Shown here: positions 28,270 through 38,800 of the stretch, one piece after another
How positions within the stretch are numbered: the stretch's first letter is position 1
How the letters are laid out: each line of letters starts with the position of its first letter
Assembly: GCA_044361595.1 (NCBI GenBank)
Contig: JBIKIN010000016.1
Location: 26,213 to 90,212 of the forward strand
DNA length: 64,000 nt
Origin: Pseudopedobacter sp044361595
Lineage (GTDB): Bacteria > Bacteroidota > Bacteroidia > Sphingobacteriales > Sphingobacteriaceae
Direction: 5' to 3'
Made by a program: the position numbers and the translations under genes
The notes under the pieces: model-generated
Databases searched by the model: none
What the model saw: only the letters and a program-made list of their open reading frames with translations
What the model was told of the DNA's origin: nothing

Positions 28270-29190
28270 TTATTTTACAACTACATTAACAGTTTTAATT
28301 ACTTTTTCATCACCATAAATGGTTGCATTTTGAGCCACAAAAGTAGCGGTATAGGTGCCCGGTTTAGTATAAGTATAGGGATATACTGGAGAAAACGGAT
28401 CTACGTAACCTTTAATAGCAACACCATTATCTGGTCCTAAATCTTTAGAACTTGCATCTAAGGCTTTAGTAATCACATACCAATTATGTTCAACCTCTTG
28501 TCCTGCTGTAGAATTATTAGCAGCCAATTGAAGGTTGGCAGTTAAAATTTGTGCCCTATTAGGATCAATAATAGTTCCTTCTTGAACAATTTGAAATCCT
28601 GCGCTTGAATAAGTAGCCAAATCTAAAATCCCTACAGAAGTTGCAGACTTTACACTAAAATTTTGCACATACCATATTCTACCTGCGCCAAACTGAGCTC
28701 GAGGGCGACCACGATACCTAAATTTAATATATATTGGTTTTTTATCAACTATTAAATCACTAATATCAGCTGAAGTTGGTAAAAAAACACTACTTGAAGC
28801 CACTGTTGGTAATGTAAATCTATTGGTAATATCAAACCACGTGGCAGCCTTTACATTACTAAGTTGATATATACCATCAAAATCTGTAGATGCCAATATT
28901 GCTAATTGATTTGCTTGTGTGCCAAAGTTAACTCTGCTATCAAATGAAAGTGTAACTTGTCCTTTTTCTATCGTTCTACCTGATTTAAATTGATAATCAT
29001 TTAAGGGTTCGCCAGAATAAAAGGTAATTAAATCGGCTTTGCCACTAAATAAAAATTTGGTTTCTTGATTTGCAGTCACATTATCCGGACTTTCTAATTT
29101 AGCTTCAAATTGTGGAATTTCTACTTGTGGGTCTTTAGTGCACCCAACATAGATTACACTTAACAAGCATATATAGATTAATTTTTTCAT
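28270..29190 (-). CDS. DUF5017 surface lipoprotein, probable surface glycan-binding protein
   Basis: The 306-residue protein has a lipoprotein signal peptide with lipobox YVGC (Cys17). A DUF5017 domain follows, recognisable from the SGKADLITFYSGEPLNDY block near residue 50. The C-terminal part contains a jelly-roll region and a PKD/Ig-like end (YTKPGTYTATFVAQN). Its position directly after SusD (16 bases) is that of the SusE/SusF or surface glycan-binding proteins of PULs. I infer that it binds the target polysaccharide at the cell surface. The ligand specificity cannot be seen. Confidence 0.8.
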   Translation of the reverse strand: MKKLIYICLLSVIYVGCTKDPQVEIPQFEAKLESPDNVTANQETKFLFSGKADLITFYSGEPLNDYQFKSGRTIEKGQVTLSFDSRVNFGTQANQLAILASTDFDGIYQLSNVKAATWFDITNRFTLPTVASSSVFLPTSADISDLIVDKKPIYIKFRYRGRPRAQFGAGRIWYVQNFSVKSATSVGILDLATYSSAGFQIVQEGTIIDPNRAQILTANLQLAANNSTAGQEVEHNWYVITKALDASSKDLGPDNGVAIKGYVDPFSPVYPYTYTKPGTYTATFVAQNATIYGDEKVIKTVNVVVK

Positions 29191-29206
29191 GTCTTAATTT
29201 TTTTAA

Positions 29207-30802
29207 TTACCAACCTGTATTTTGAGTTAACAATTTATTTAAACCTATCTCTCTAGAAGGTATTGGCCACACTGCATCTCTTGCGGTGGCATTCTTAAAT
29301 GCTAATTCTCCAAATTTTAAATTAGCTGGAGCGGTACTAAAATTTGCAAGCGCTTGTTTTTGAGTGAACAAATATATATTCCAACGTACCAAATCACGTT
29401 TCCTTAAAGATTCAAAAGACAGTTCGCGAGAACGCTCATCTTGTATTGCCTGTAAGAAACTTGCCCTATCTAAACCTGTTAAATTTGCTTCAGTTAAGTT
29501 AATTGCTCCAGGTAATAATTTTCCATAGGCTCTTGCCCTTACTAAATTAATTGCTGCATATGCTGCCGGTGTTGGGCCATTATTTACTTGATTTTCTGCT
29601 TCTGCGAACATTAATAAAACATCAGAATATCTCAAAAGAGGAAAGTTTTGAGGGGTTCTATCTTTATCTTTAGGTAAAACAACTTCAAATTCTCTACGGA
29701 ATTTACCGCAATCTCTTTGAAATATTTGAGTAGCTGAATATAAGCTTTTAGTTGTTGTGGCACCTACATAAGAAAAAGGTGCAATAGACCAATCTCTCCT
29801 TAAATCTGGTGAGGAACCATCAATTCTTCTTTCAAATTTATTAAATAACATTCCTGTTGTTTTAATAAAACCATAGGCATAGCCTATATTCTCGTTTCCA
29901 GTTCTAATCCCATTATTAGAACCAGTTCTTCCTGTTTCTGTAAAACCAGATGCTACATTTCCCCAAAATTCTACTTCCCAAATACTTTCTTTAAAATCAT
30001 ATTTATCTTGAGCATAGTTGATAAAAACCTGACTATAATCAGGATTTAAAGCATGTCCAGCTGTTGCATCATCCATTACTTTTTTAGCCCAGTCTCTAGC
30101 CTCTACAAATCTTTTAGTATCGTTAATTGGATTACCAGCTGCGTATAAACATACTCTAGCTAACATACCTCTAACGGCAGATTGACTTATTCTACCGCCA
30201 AAACCTACAACACTTATTGGTTTTACCTTAGTCTCGGCTAATGTCATATCCTCAATAATTTTGTCGTAAACTACTTTAGCAGGTGTGCGGGCAATATCCG
30301 TATTCTCGGCATTAGGCAGAGAATTTAACACCAAAGGAACATCACCAAAATTACTCACTAATAAAAAGTAATAATATGATCTTAAGAAAAGAGCTTCTCC
30401 TTCAATAGCGTTTCTATTTACTTGACTTACACCTTGGGCTTTATTTATGTTTTCTAACAATAAATTTACCATGTTTATACCCGCATAGCAAGTTTGCCAA
30501 ACACCAGTTGTAGAATTGTCTGCAGGAAATACATTATTTACAAATGTCCCTGTAAAATTAAAATCTCTAGCATAATACCCCTCGTCTGCATCTAATTGCA
30601 TTATCCCAATTAAAAAATTACCATAAAGAGCATTATTGCCTAACTTCTCATAAGCCCCATTTAATGCTGTATTCAATTCTGATTCGGTTTGATAATAATT
30701 TACGGAGGATACAAAATCTAAAGGTTTTGTATCTAAAAAATCGTTACAAGCACTTAAGCTAAGCGCTACAGTAACTAGTGTTAATATAATCGTCTTTTTC
30801 AT
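29207..30802 (-). CDS. SusD/RagB family nutrient-binding lipoprotein
   Basis: The 531-residue protein has a lipoprotein signal with lipobox LSAC (Cys19). The SusD fold follows, with an N-terminal CNDFLDTKPLD start, helical TPR-like units (GEALFLRSYYYFLLV), and the typical C-terminus (YSDVLLMFAEAENQV, ERSRELSFESLRKRDLVRWN, WPIPSREIGLN). SusD proteins cap the SusC barrel and bind oligosaccharide for import. It lies 5 bases after the SusC gene and 16 before the DUF5017 gene, as expected for the core of a PUL. Confidence 0.97.
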   Translation of the reverse strand: MKKTIILTLVTVALSLSACNDFLDTKPLDFVSSVNYYQTESELNTALNGAYEKLGNNALYGNFLIGIMQLDADEGYYARDFNFTGTFVNNVFPADNSTTGVWQTCYAGINMVNLLLENINKAQGVSQVNRNAIEGEALFLRSYYYFLLVSNFGDVPLVLNSLPNAENTDIARTPAKVVYDKIIEDMTLAETKVKPISVVGFGGRISQSAVRGMLARVCLYAAGNPINDTKRFVEARDWAKKVMDDATAGHALNPDYSQVFINYAQDKYDFKESIWEVEFWGNVASGFTETGRTGSNNGIRTGNENIGYAYGFIKTTGMLFNKFERRIDGSSPDLRRDWSIAPFSYVGATTTKSLYSATQIFQRDCGKFRREFEVVLPKDKDRTPQNFPLLRYSDVLLMFAEAENQVNNGPTPAAYAAINLVRARAYGKLLPGAINLTEANLTGLDRASFLQAIQDERSRELSFESLRKRDLVRWNIYLFTQKQALANFSTAPANLKFGELAFKNATARDAVWPIPSREIGLNKLLTQNTGW

Positions 30803-30807
30803 GAAAT

Positions 30808-33800
30808 TTAAAATTTAGCGTTAATACCAAATACTACTGTTTGTGCTCTTGGATAAGCAGAGAAATCGAACCCAGGTGTTAGCGTAGAGTTTCTTACAGA
30901 AACCTCTGGATCAAAACCAGAATAATTAGTAAAAGTCCAAAGATTTTGTGCTGCAACAGATAGGTTAACTTCTTTTAATTTTAATTTATTGGTTATGTTT
31001 TTTGCAAGATTATAACCCAAAGAGACTGTCTTTAACCTTAAATAAGAACCATCTTCAATTACTCGGCTAGAATATGTTCCGTCTGGTCCTCTTCCATTAA
31101 CGCCAGGTAAGGTATTGCTTGGGTTTGTCTCTGTCCACCTATCATTAAAAGTAGCAAATTGATTAAGACTTTGAGATTTACTTCCTTCAAAAAATAGTCT
31201 GTTTGCGTTAAGTATTTGATTACCGTAAGACCATTGTAATAACACCCCTAAGTTAAACCCAGCGTAGGAGAAATTATTCATAAATCCACCAACATGTTTG
31301 GGAATTGTACGTCCAATAACTGTTTGATCTGCGGCATTAACCACTCCATCATCGTTGATATCCTTATATCGAATATCGCCTGGTCTAATAATGCTTCTTA
31401 GATCTCCATTATTAGGTATTCCTGGCTTAAGAACATAGTTTCCTGGGGTACCGTCAAAATCTGATGTTTGATAAATACCATCGAAGATATAACCAAAGAA
31501 TTGTGAAGCTGGTTCTCCAACTCTAGCAACGTAATTAGAATTGTTTCTGTAAAAGAAATCCCAGTTTAAGGCTGATAATAAATAATCTTGGTCTTTATTT
31601 AAGCTTAAAATTTTATTTTGGTTAAAACTGATATTAAAATTAGAAGACCATTCAAACTTATCTGTTTTTACGTTAATTGTATTTAAGGTAATTTCAAAAC
31701 CCTTGTTTTCAACACTTCCAATATTTCTAAAAGCACTATTATAGCCAGAAGTAAACGGAATTTGAGCATTTAATAGTAGATCATCAGTTACTTTTCTGTA
31801 CCAATCTAAAGTAAGCGTTACCCTACTTTTAAATAGTTCTATATCATAACCAATATCAAAAGAGCGTGTGGTTTCCCATTTTAAATTGTTATTACTCAAA
31901 TCTGTTGGTACTGTACCCAATTGAGGTGTCCCATTTGCAAACGAATAAGATGCACCTAATGGGAAATCAAATGCCGCTAAATAAGCGTAATCACTCACAC
32001 GGTTATTTCCAGATGCACCATAAGAAAGTCTTAATTTTGCATCAGAAATAAATTTAAGCGGTTTCATGAATTTTTCTCTACTCATTCTCCATGATATTGC
32101 CGCAGAAGGAAAATAACCCCAACGATTGTTTGAAGCAAACTTTGATGAAGCATCTGCTCTGTAAGTTCCTGTAAAATAATATTTATAATTATAGATGTAG
32201 CTTGTTCTTCCAAAGAAAGACACTAACTTATTTTCTGATTGTGAAGATCTAATGGGATTAGGAACTCCTAAATCAATACCGCTTATCCCTAATGACTCTA
32301 TAGGAATTTTAATGCTTGATTCACCAAAATTTTCAAATTTTACTCCTTGAAGAGAAGAACCTGCCACAAGGTTTAAAACATGTTTTTTCTTTATTGTCTT
32401 TTTATAGGTTAATGTGTTTTCATTGCTCCAGGTATTTACGTTGTTAAAAAAGACAGATCCTTGAACTCCTCTATCATTAAATGGTAATAATGGGCTTCCT
32501 CTAGAAGTTTTAGAATTGTAAAATTGATCATTTCTACCAAACACATTGTTTAATCCACCTTGCACCCTTAAAGTAAGATCTTTAGAGAAATTGTAATCTA
32601 AATATGCCTGACTAATAATTTGACTATTTCTTACTTCTCTTAATTCATTCTTAGCAGATTGTATAGGATTAATTCTGACTTCATTATTTAAATCAACCGC
32701 ATCTGGGTCAAAAAGACCATTTTCAAAATCATCTAAATCTGTACCTGAAAAAGGTAAAGGTCTAAAGCCCAAAGCGCCATATAACAAATAACTTGTAGAG
32801 TTTGCGCCTTGTCCACCTGCTGCAACATCTTGCCCATAAGAAAAGTTATGGGAGTAATTTACATTTACAAAAACAGATAGTTTACTATTAATTTCTTGCC
32901 TTAAATTTAAGCGCCCTTGATATCGTTTAGCTCCTGAATTTATGATTACACCATCTTGATTAAAGATAGAACCTGATAAAGAATATCTTGTACTTTTGCT
33001 ACCGCCTCTTATGGCAAGATTGTGTATTTGCGTTTTTCCTTGAGTATATAACTGATCTTGCCAATTAGTAAAAGGTAAATTACGGTAATCTTCTAATTTT
33101 AAACCATCTGCCTTATATCTAGGATTACTAGGGTCTAAATCTCCTGGGGTATAATTTATCGTGTTAGGTACTGCATTTTTCTCAATTTGGTACTTAACAT
33201 ATTCATACCCATTCATCATTGGAATTGTTTTCGTGATGTTATTGAATCCAACATTTACGCTATAATCAATTGAAGGAGCGCCATCTTTACCTTTCTTAGT
33301 TTCTATAACGATAACTCCATTTGCACCTCTGGCGCCATATATGGCAGTTGAAGATGCATCTTTTAGTACAGTAATTGATTCAATATCTTGAGGATTTAAT
33401 GAAGATGTACTAAAATCTTCTGTCGGAAATCCATCAACCACAAATAATGGCGAATTATTTTGAGTTAAAGAATTAGAACCTCTTACAACTATATTAATGC
33501 CCCCTGCTCCTGGTTGGCCATCGTTAGAAGTAACTTGAACCCCTGCAACTCTACCTGCCAATGCCTGATCAAATGATAATACAGGAGCTTTCTGCAAATC
33601 GTTAACATTAACACTAGATACAGCGCCTGTTAAATCTTTTCTTGCAACAGAACCATAACCTACTACAACCACTTCATTTAAGGCACTTATTTCGGCTATA
33701 AGGATAACATTATATACGTTGCCCGCACCAACATTGATTTGTTGTTTGGTATAACCCATATAGCTAAATTCTAAAATTTTTGCAGTTTCTTGAGCAGGTA

Positions 33801-34068
33801 TAGTGATTTTGTAATTACCGTCCATGTCGGTAATGACACCTAATTTTGTTCCTACAAGTTTAATATTTACGCCTGGTAATGTAATTCCCGATGCATCAAT
33901 AACTTTTCCACTAATTACTCTATCTGGTTTAGATTTGAGTCTTTCGGTAAAGAAAGTTTCTTTTAAGGAAGAGGCGTAAGTCTTATTTCCTAAAAAAAGA
34001 GCCATCATCAGGAGTAGATTAAAAATTTTCCTGAGTACTCTTACTTTATTTCTAAAGGTTTTCATCAT
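30808..34068 (-). CDS. SusC/RagA family TonB-dependent oligosaccharide transporter
   Basis: This outer-membrane transporter of about 1086 residues has a signal sequence, a carboxypeptidase-D regulatory-like domain (KVIDASGITLPGVNIKL, about residues 50-140), the SusC plug (VVVGYGSVARKDLTGAVSSV; TVLKDASSTAIYGARGANGV) and a 22-strand barrel ending in an aromatic residue (FGINAKF). A longer frame starts with TTG at 34092, overlapping the GH88 stop, but the tandem ATG codons at 34068 and 34065 fit the signal peptide better, so I start there. It is in one operon with GH88 upstream and SusD downstream. It imports oligosaccharides using TonB energy. Confidence 0.96.
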   Translation of the reverse strand: MMKTFRNKVRVLRKIFNLLLMMALFLGNKTYASSLKETFFTERLKSKPDRVISGKVIDASGITLPGVNIKLVGTKLGVITDMDGNYKITIPAQETAKILEFSYMGYTKQQINVGAGNVYNVILIAEISALNEVVVVGYGSVARKDLTGAVSSVNVNDLQKAPVLSFDQALAGRVAGVQVTSNDGQPGAGGINIVVRGSNSLTQNNSPLFVVDGFPTEDFSTSSLNPQDIESITVLKDASSTAIYGARGANGVIVIETKKGKDGAPSIDYSVNVGFNNITKTIPMMNGYEYVKYQIEKNAVPNTINYTPGDLDPSNPRYKADGLKLEDYRNLPFTNWQDQLYTQGKTQIHNLAIRGGSKSTRYSLSGSIFNQDGVIINSGAKRYQGRLNLRQEINSKLSVFVNVNYSHNFSYGQDVAAGGQGANSTSYLLYGALGFRPLPFSGTDLDDFENGLFDPDAVDLNNEVRINPIQSAKNELREVRNSQIISQAYLDYNFSKDLTLRVQGGLNNVFGRNDQFYNSKTSRGSPLLPFNDRGVQGSVFFNNVNTWSNENTLTYKKTIKKKHVLNLVAGSSLQGVKFENFGESSIKIPIESLGISGIDLGVPNPIRSSQSENKLVSFFGRTSYIYNYKYYFTGTYRADASSKFASNNRWGYFPSAAISWRMSREKFMKPLKFISDAKLRLSYGASGNNRVSDYAYLAAFDFPLGASYSFANGTPQLGTVPTDLSNNNLKWETTRSFDIGYDIELFKSRVTLTLDWYRKVTDDLLLNAQIPFTSGYNSAFRNIGSVENKGFEITLNTINVKTDKFEWSSNFNISFNQNKILSLNKDQDYLLSALNWDFFYRNNSNYVARVGEPASQFFGYIFDGIYQTSDFDGTPGNYVLKPGIPNNGDLRSIIRPGDIRYKDINDDGVVNAADQTVIGRTIPKHVGGFMNNFSYAGFNLGVLLQWSYGNQILNANRLFFEGSKSQSLNQFATFNDRWTETNPSNTLPGVNGRGPDGTYSSRVIEDGSYLRLKTVSLGYNLAKNITNKLKLKEVNLSVAAQNLWTFTNYSGFDPEVSVRNSTLTPGFDFSAYPRAQTVVFGINAKF

Positions 34069-34088
34069 AATTGGTTTATTTATTTGGT

Positions 34089-35345
34089 TCAAGATTTTAG
34101 TAAATTATTATACCTCAATAGGGCTTCTAAGAAATAGTAATCGGCATAAATTAGCGGCACATCTACTTCAGAATGTGCCTCCATATATCCAACAGAATGT
34201 TTTAAAAGAAAATAATTATTAGTTCGTGGCTTAGCCAAATAATCTGAGCTAGATAAACTTTTGAGCATTAATTCGGCAGCATTTCTATATTTTAATTTAA
34301 GTGCTGGCTTAGTGGTGTAATCGCTTAACATAAATAAGGCTGAAGACATAATAGCGCCTGCTGAAGCATCTCTTGGAGTAGGTTGATGTTTATTTGGAAT
34401 ATAATTCCACTCGGGCTCATATCCCTTTTCTCCTACATTAAAATCCCAAAAAGGAATCTTATCTGCCGGTAGTTTAGGATTATCCAAATAAAAATCAGCC
34501 ATTTTCTGCGCAGTAGCTAAAAATTTATTGTCTTTAGTAAAGTAATAAACCTGAGTAAAACCATAAACACCCCATGCCTGACCACGAGCCCACTGAGAAT
34601 TATCAGAGTAACCTTGTACAGTTTTACGATCTTTAACCTCGCCGGTTTTTTCATCATAATTAATCATATGATAAGAACTGAAATCTGGCCTTATTCCATT
34701 TTTCATAGTTGTCTCGGCATGTTTAATAGCTATCTCTCTATACTTTGGATCTTTAGTTTGTTCTGATGCAAAAAATAACAATTCAAGGTTCATCATATTA
34801 TCTATTATAACAGGATATTTCCAAATGTGCTTACCATTGTATGATGTCTTTGTATTCCAAGATTTGATGCACCCTACAGCAGGCGAATACCTAGAAATTA
34901 ACGAGTTAGCCGACTGGATAAGTACTGGAATTAATGTTGAATCTTTAGTGATTCTATAGGCGTTGCCATAGCTATTAAACATCATAAAACCCAGATCATG
35001 ATGGCTGGTATTGTATTGATTTTGCTCTAAAGATTTAGTCCATTTAATAGCGTTTTCTTTCCAAAAATCATTCTTTGTGTACTCATACATATACCAAAGG
35101 TTACCCGGCCAAAAACCACCTGTCCAATTATTTATATCAACAAATTTTAATGAGCCATCTGGTGCGGTAGTTCGAGGATACTTAGATAAATCTTGCCCTA
35201 CATTTAACATTTCTTTATATTGGATTTGGGCAGTTTTAAAAATTTGAGCTACAGGAATAGACTGATTTCCTATAGGAAAATTTTTAAATGCAACAATTAA
35301 AAAAATGACTACGATAAATATTGAATACTTTTTAATACGTTTCAT
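34089..35345 (-). CDS. Glycoside hydrolase family 88, unsaturated uronyl hydrolase
   Basis: The 418-residue protein has an N-terminal signal/anchor segment and an (alpha/alpha)6 barrel of GH88. Family signatures are NNWTGGFWPGNLWYMYEYT near residue 72, the catalytic-region HHDLGFMMFNSYGNAYR with Asp117, and IDNMMNLELLF with Asp182, followed by RGQAWGVYGFTQVYYFT. These enzymes hydrolyse the 4,5-unsaturated uronic acid left at the non-reducing end by polysaccharide lyases (glycosaminoglycans, ulvan and similar). Its presence is the clearest sign that the PUL target contains uronic acid cut by a lyase. It is the first gene of the operon with SusC, SusD and DUF5017. Confidence 0.93.
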   Translation of the reverse strand: MKRIKKYSIFIVVIFLIVAFKNFPIGNQSIPVAQIFKTAQIQYKEMLNVGQDLSKYPRTTAPDGSLKFVDINNWTGGFWPGNLWYMYEYTKNDFWKENAIKWTKSLEQNQYNTSHHDLGFMMFNSYGNAYRITKDSTLIPVLIQSANSLISRYSPAVGCIKSWNTKTSYNGKHIWKYPVIIDNMMNLELLFFASEQTKDPKYREIAIKHAETTMKNGIRPDFSSYHMINYDEKTGEVKDRKTVQGYSDNSQWARGQAWGVYGFTQVYYFTKDNKFLATAQKMADFYLDNPKLPADKIPFWDFNVGEKGYEPEWNYIPNKHQPTPRDASAGAIMSSALFMLSDYTTKPALKLKYRNAAELMLKSLSSSDYLAKPRTNNYFLLKHSVGYMEAHSEVDVPLIYADYYFLEALLRYNNLLKS

Positions 35346-35802
35346 TCTGAAGAAATTTTATAAGATTCTTTTTAATTTGATGTCTAAGGAGATTCTTGGT
35401 TTTTTTCTGTAATTATTAATATCTAAATGTTATATATAAACATACAAGTGAAACCAACACTCGTGAGTATATATACTATTCTTTTATTATTTATAATTGG
35501 TTAAATACTTATTGGTTAAAGTATGCTGCTGTAAAATTAGATTGAATTAATAGCTAAAGTGCATGTCAAATGGGTCCATTTATCACGATAAATGTATCTA
35601 ATGACTTTTCTAATTAATTTCCTTCTAGCTATTTGAAGAAATAGCATTTAAAATGAATGGTTATAAAAACCATATTTCTCGTAATCGTTAGGCTTAATGA
35701 GAGGTGTTAACTAAGCCTAATTCTATTTAAAACGTTTTGAAGTTTGTTGGATTGGCACCAATGAGTTTGAAGAAAATGAATGCTATTTTTATTTTGTAGA
35801 TA
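35346..35802. other. Intergenic region upstream of the GH88-susCD operon
   Basis: These 457 bases lie between the GH88 start and the end of the regulator gene, both on the minus strand, and should hold the susCD operon promoter. Apart from a degenerate operator-like site at 35564-35597 I see no gene, remnant or strong hairpin. Confidence 0.5.
35564..35597 (-). promoter_or_regulatory. Degenerate candidate PUL operator, copy E
   Basis: Aligned with the 34-base consensus in the same orientation, 20 of 34 positions match: TGTCAAATGGGT, spacer CCATTTATCA, then CGATAAATGTAT, keeping the 22-bp period. It lies 218 bases upstream of GH88. The match is weak and could be chance in AT-rich DNA. Confidence 0.3.
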
Positions 35803-38800
35803 CTAAATAACTTTTTCCTCTATATTTTTAAATTGTTTCGCAAAATCTGTTGGGCTAACTCCAAATTCTTCTTTAAAACATTTTCTAAAATAGTTTATAT
35901 CCTGAAAACCAACCATTAAGGCAACCTCATTAATGTAAACTTTATACTGTTTAAGTAATTGAGAGGCTCTTTTTAATCTGATATACCTGATAAATTCAAC
36001 TGGGCTTTTTGCAGTTAAGGCTTTTAGTTTTTTATAAAGGTTCCCACGACTCATTCCTACATAGTCACTTAACTCTTCTACACTTAAACCTTCCTCATCT
36101 ATATGATCCTCTATATACTTAATAATTTTTTCTATCAACAAATCATCAACAGTAGAAATTACTGTATTTGTGGGCTCTAAGAAAACTTCTTTCTGAAACC
36201 TTGACCTCATCTTTTGCCTGTTGCCAATCAAATTCCAAACTTTTACTTCTAATAAATTAAGATTAAATGGTTTAGAAATATATTCATCAGCGCCGTTTTC
36301 TAAGCCTTCCAACTTAAATAAAAGAGGACTTCTAGCAGTTAAAAGTATTAAAGGAATATGGCTAGTATTAATATCTTCTTTAATTCTACTACAAAACTCT
36401 ATTCCGTTCATTCCAGGCATCATCACATCGCTAACAATGATATCTGGAATATTAGCTAAGGCTATTTCCAATCCTGTTAGTCCGTTGGCTGCACTGATAA
36501 CTTCAAATTCATCTTTAAAATTATCGCCCAAAAATTGAAGTACTTCCTCGTTATCCTCTACAATAAGCATCACCAATTTATCTGCAGTATGATTTTGCTT
36601 TATTTTTTTCTTTATTTCTTCAAAACTAGACTGCTTTATTTGAGGTAAATCTTTGTAATTATCAATATTTTCTGTTTGTAAATACTGATCATCTATTTCT
36701 GATTCTAAGAGATAAGATTTACCTAATGGGAGGTTTATTTCAAAACACGTATATCCAAATTCGTTTTTAAGTGCTGGGGTACTAGTTACGTTTATTTTTC
36801 CATGATGCAAATCAATCAATTCTTTAGCAAATGCTAAACCAATACCTGTACCCGATACATTATTTAATGCGCTATCATGATGTATAAATGGTTCAAATAT
36901 AAATGGAAGTTTGTCTTCTGATATACCGCATCCATTATCAGTAATACTAATAATAACTTCCTTATTTAATTTGTTTAAATCTAAACTAACCACTATTTTC
37001 CCAAAGTTTGGCGTGTATTTTATGGCATTGGAAAGGATGTTATAAATTACCTTTTCCATCTTGTCTCTATCAAACCAAACCTCTAAACTTTGATGAGAAG
37101 TTGTAAATGATAAATCTATATTTTTAGAGTTTGCCAAACTATTTGAAATAATTACAATTTCTCTAATAAATCTCACCATATTACCTTTTGCCGCTTTTAA
37201 ATTGGTTTCTCCGGCATCTAATTTTCTAAAGTCTAATAACTGGTCAATTAAATTAAGGAGTCTTTGCCCGCTCTTGTTCATGGAGTTTAAATACTGGCTC
37301 CATGCCTCATTATTTTGATTCGCATTTAGCAGTTTTTGCAAGGGCGCCATAATCATAGTAATAGGCGTCTTAATTTCATGCGAAATATTGATAAAGAAAC
37401 TCAATTTTTTTTGCGCTAGTTCTTGCTCTTGTTTGGCAATATAAGTCTCATAAACCACCTTATTTTTTAGGCGCTCAGTATATTTTGTGTAATAGTAAAA
37501 GAGGTATAAGAGTGCAAGAAAAACAAAAGTATAAATAGCATATGCCCACCAAGTTTGATACCATGGAGGTAAAATAATGATACTCAAAGTACGTGGTTCA
37601 TCAATCCAAACACCACTATTATTGGCTGCTTTTAATTTAAAAGTATAATTGCCAGGCTTTAAGTTAGTGTAGGTAGCTTGTCTTTGACCATTTACATAAT
37701 GCCATTTATCATTTGATAAGCCATCAAGCACATAGGCATATTTGTTTTTTTCAGGATAAATATAATTTAATAAAGAAAATCTTAGGGTGAAATAGGCTTG
37801 GTCAAAAGGTAAAATAAGAGTTTCTTGTTCGTCAATTGGTTTATCTAAAACACTATTATGATCTACCTTAACCAGTTTATCTAAAACAGAAAGCTCGGTA
37901 AAAATGATATTTGGCTTATCCATATTCTTAGAGATGGACTGTGGCGAAAATATTGTTAAACCATTGATACCACCAAAAAATAGCTCGTGATTTAAGCCCT
38001 TAAAAACCGAATGCTGAGAAAACTGATTGCTTTGTAAACCATCTTTAGCAGTGTAATTAACTATTTCTAAATTTTGGAATTTTAAAGGCTGATGATTGAC
38101 ATTAACTTTTATTCTAAAAAGCCCTTTATTAGTACTTATCCATATTGCGCCGGCCTCATCTTCTGTAATGGCCTGCACCGTATTGTTCCCTAGACCATTA
38201 CTTTTATTAATGATTAAAAATTGATTGGTTGCCTTATCGTAATAATTTAGTCCTCCACCATCCGTACCTATCCAAAGCCTTTGCTTGCTATCTTGATATA
38301 AACTAAGAATTCCATTATTAGATAAACTGTAGGGATTATCCTTTTCAGAAACATAGCTTGTTATTTTATTTGTTCGATAGTCAAGATAATTTAAGCCATC
38401 GCTTCGGTTTCCAATCCATAAACCTTTCCCTTGATCGTCTTCTAAGGCCGAAATAAAATTGGAATTTAAAAGAAGATTTTTATTTGTACTACGGTCATAT
38501 TGCTTTATTTTTTTGTCGTTTTCAACTAAGTATAAACCATCAAAATCGGTCCCAATCCAAATGCCGTTTTTTGAGTTTTCGAATGTATATTCATGGATAT
38601 AAGCTGGTATAACTTTTTGAAATAAATCAAATTGCTGGAAATCTTTTTTTCTTTTATCGAATTTTAAAATTCCACTACCGGTGCCTAACCAAAGAATATT
38701 CTTGTTTTTTTGGTCTTGATGTATGTTCTTTATGGTATTATATGCACTTTGATTAGGAGCATATTTATATACATCTATACTATTAACTTCTCTCTTCCAA

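Noticed and set aside
34069..34092. TTG start for the SusC-like gene overlapping the GH88 stop
   Set aside because: Two ATG codons at 34068 and 34065 lie directly before the signal peptide; the TTG adds nine residues with no support.
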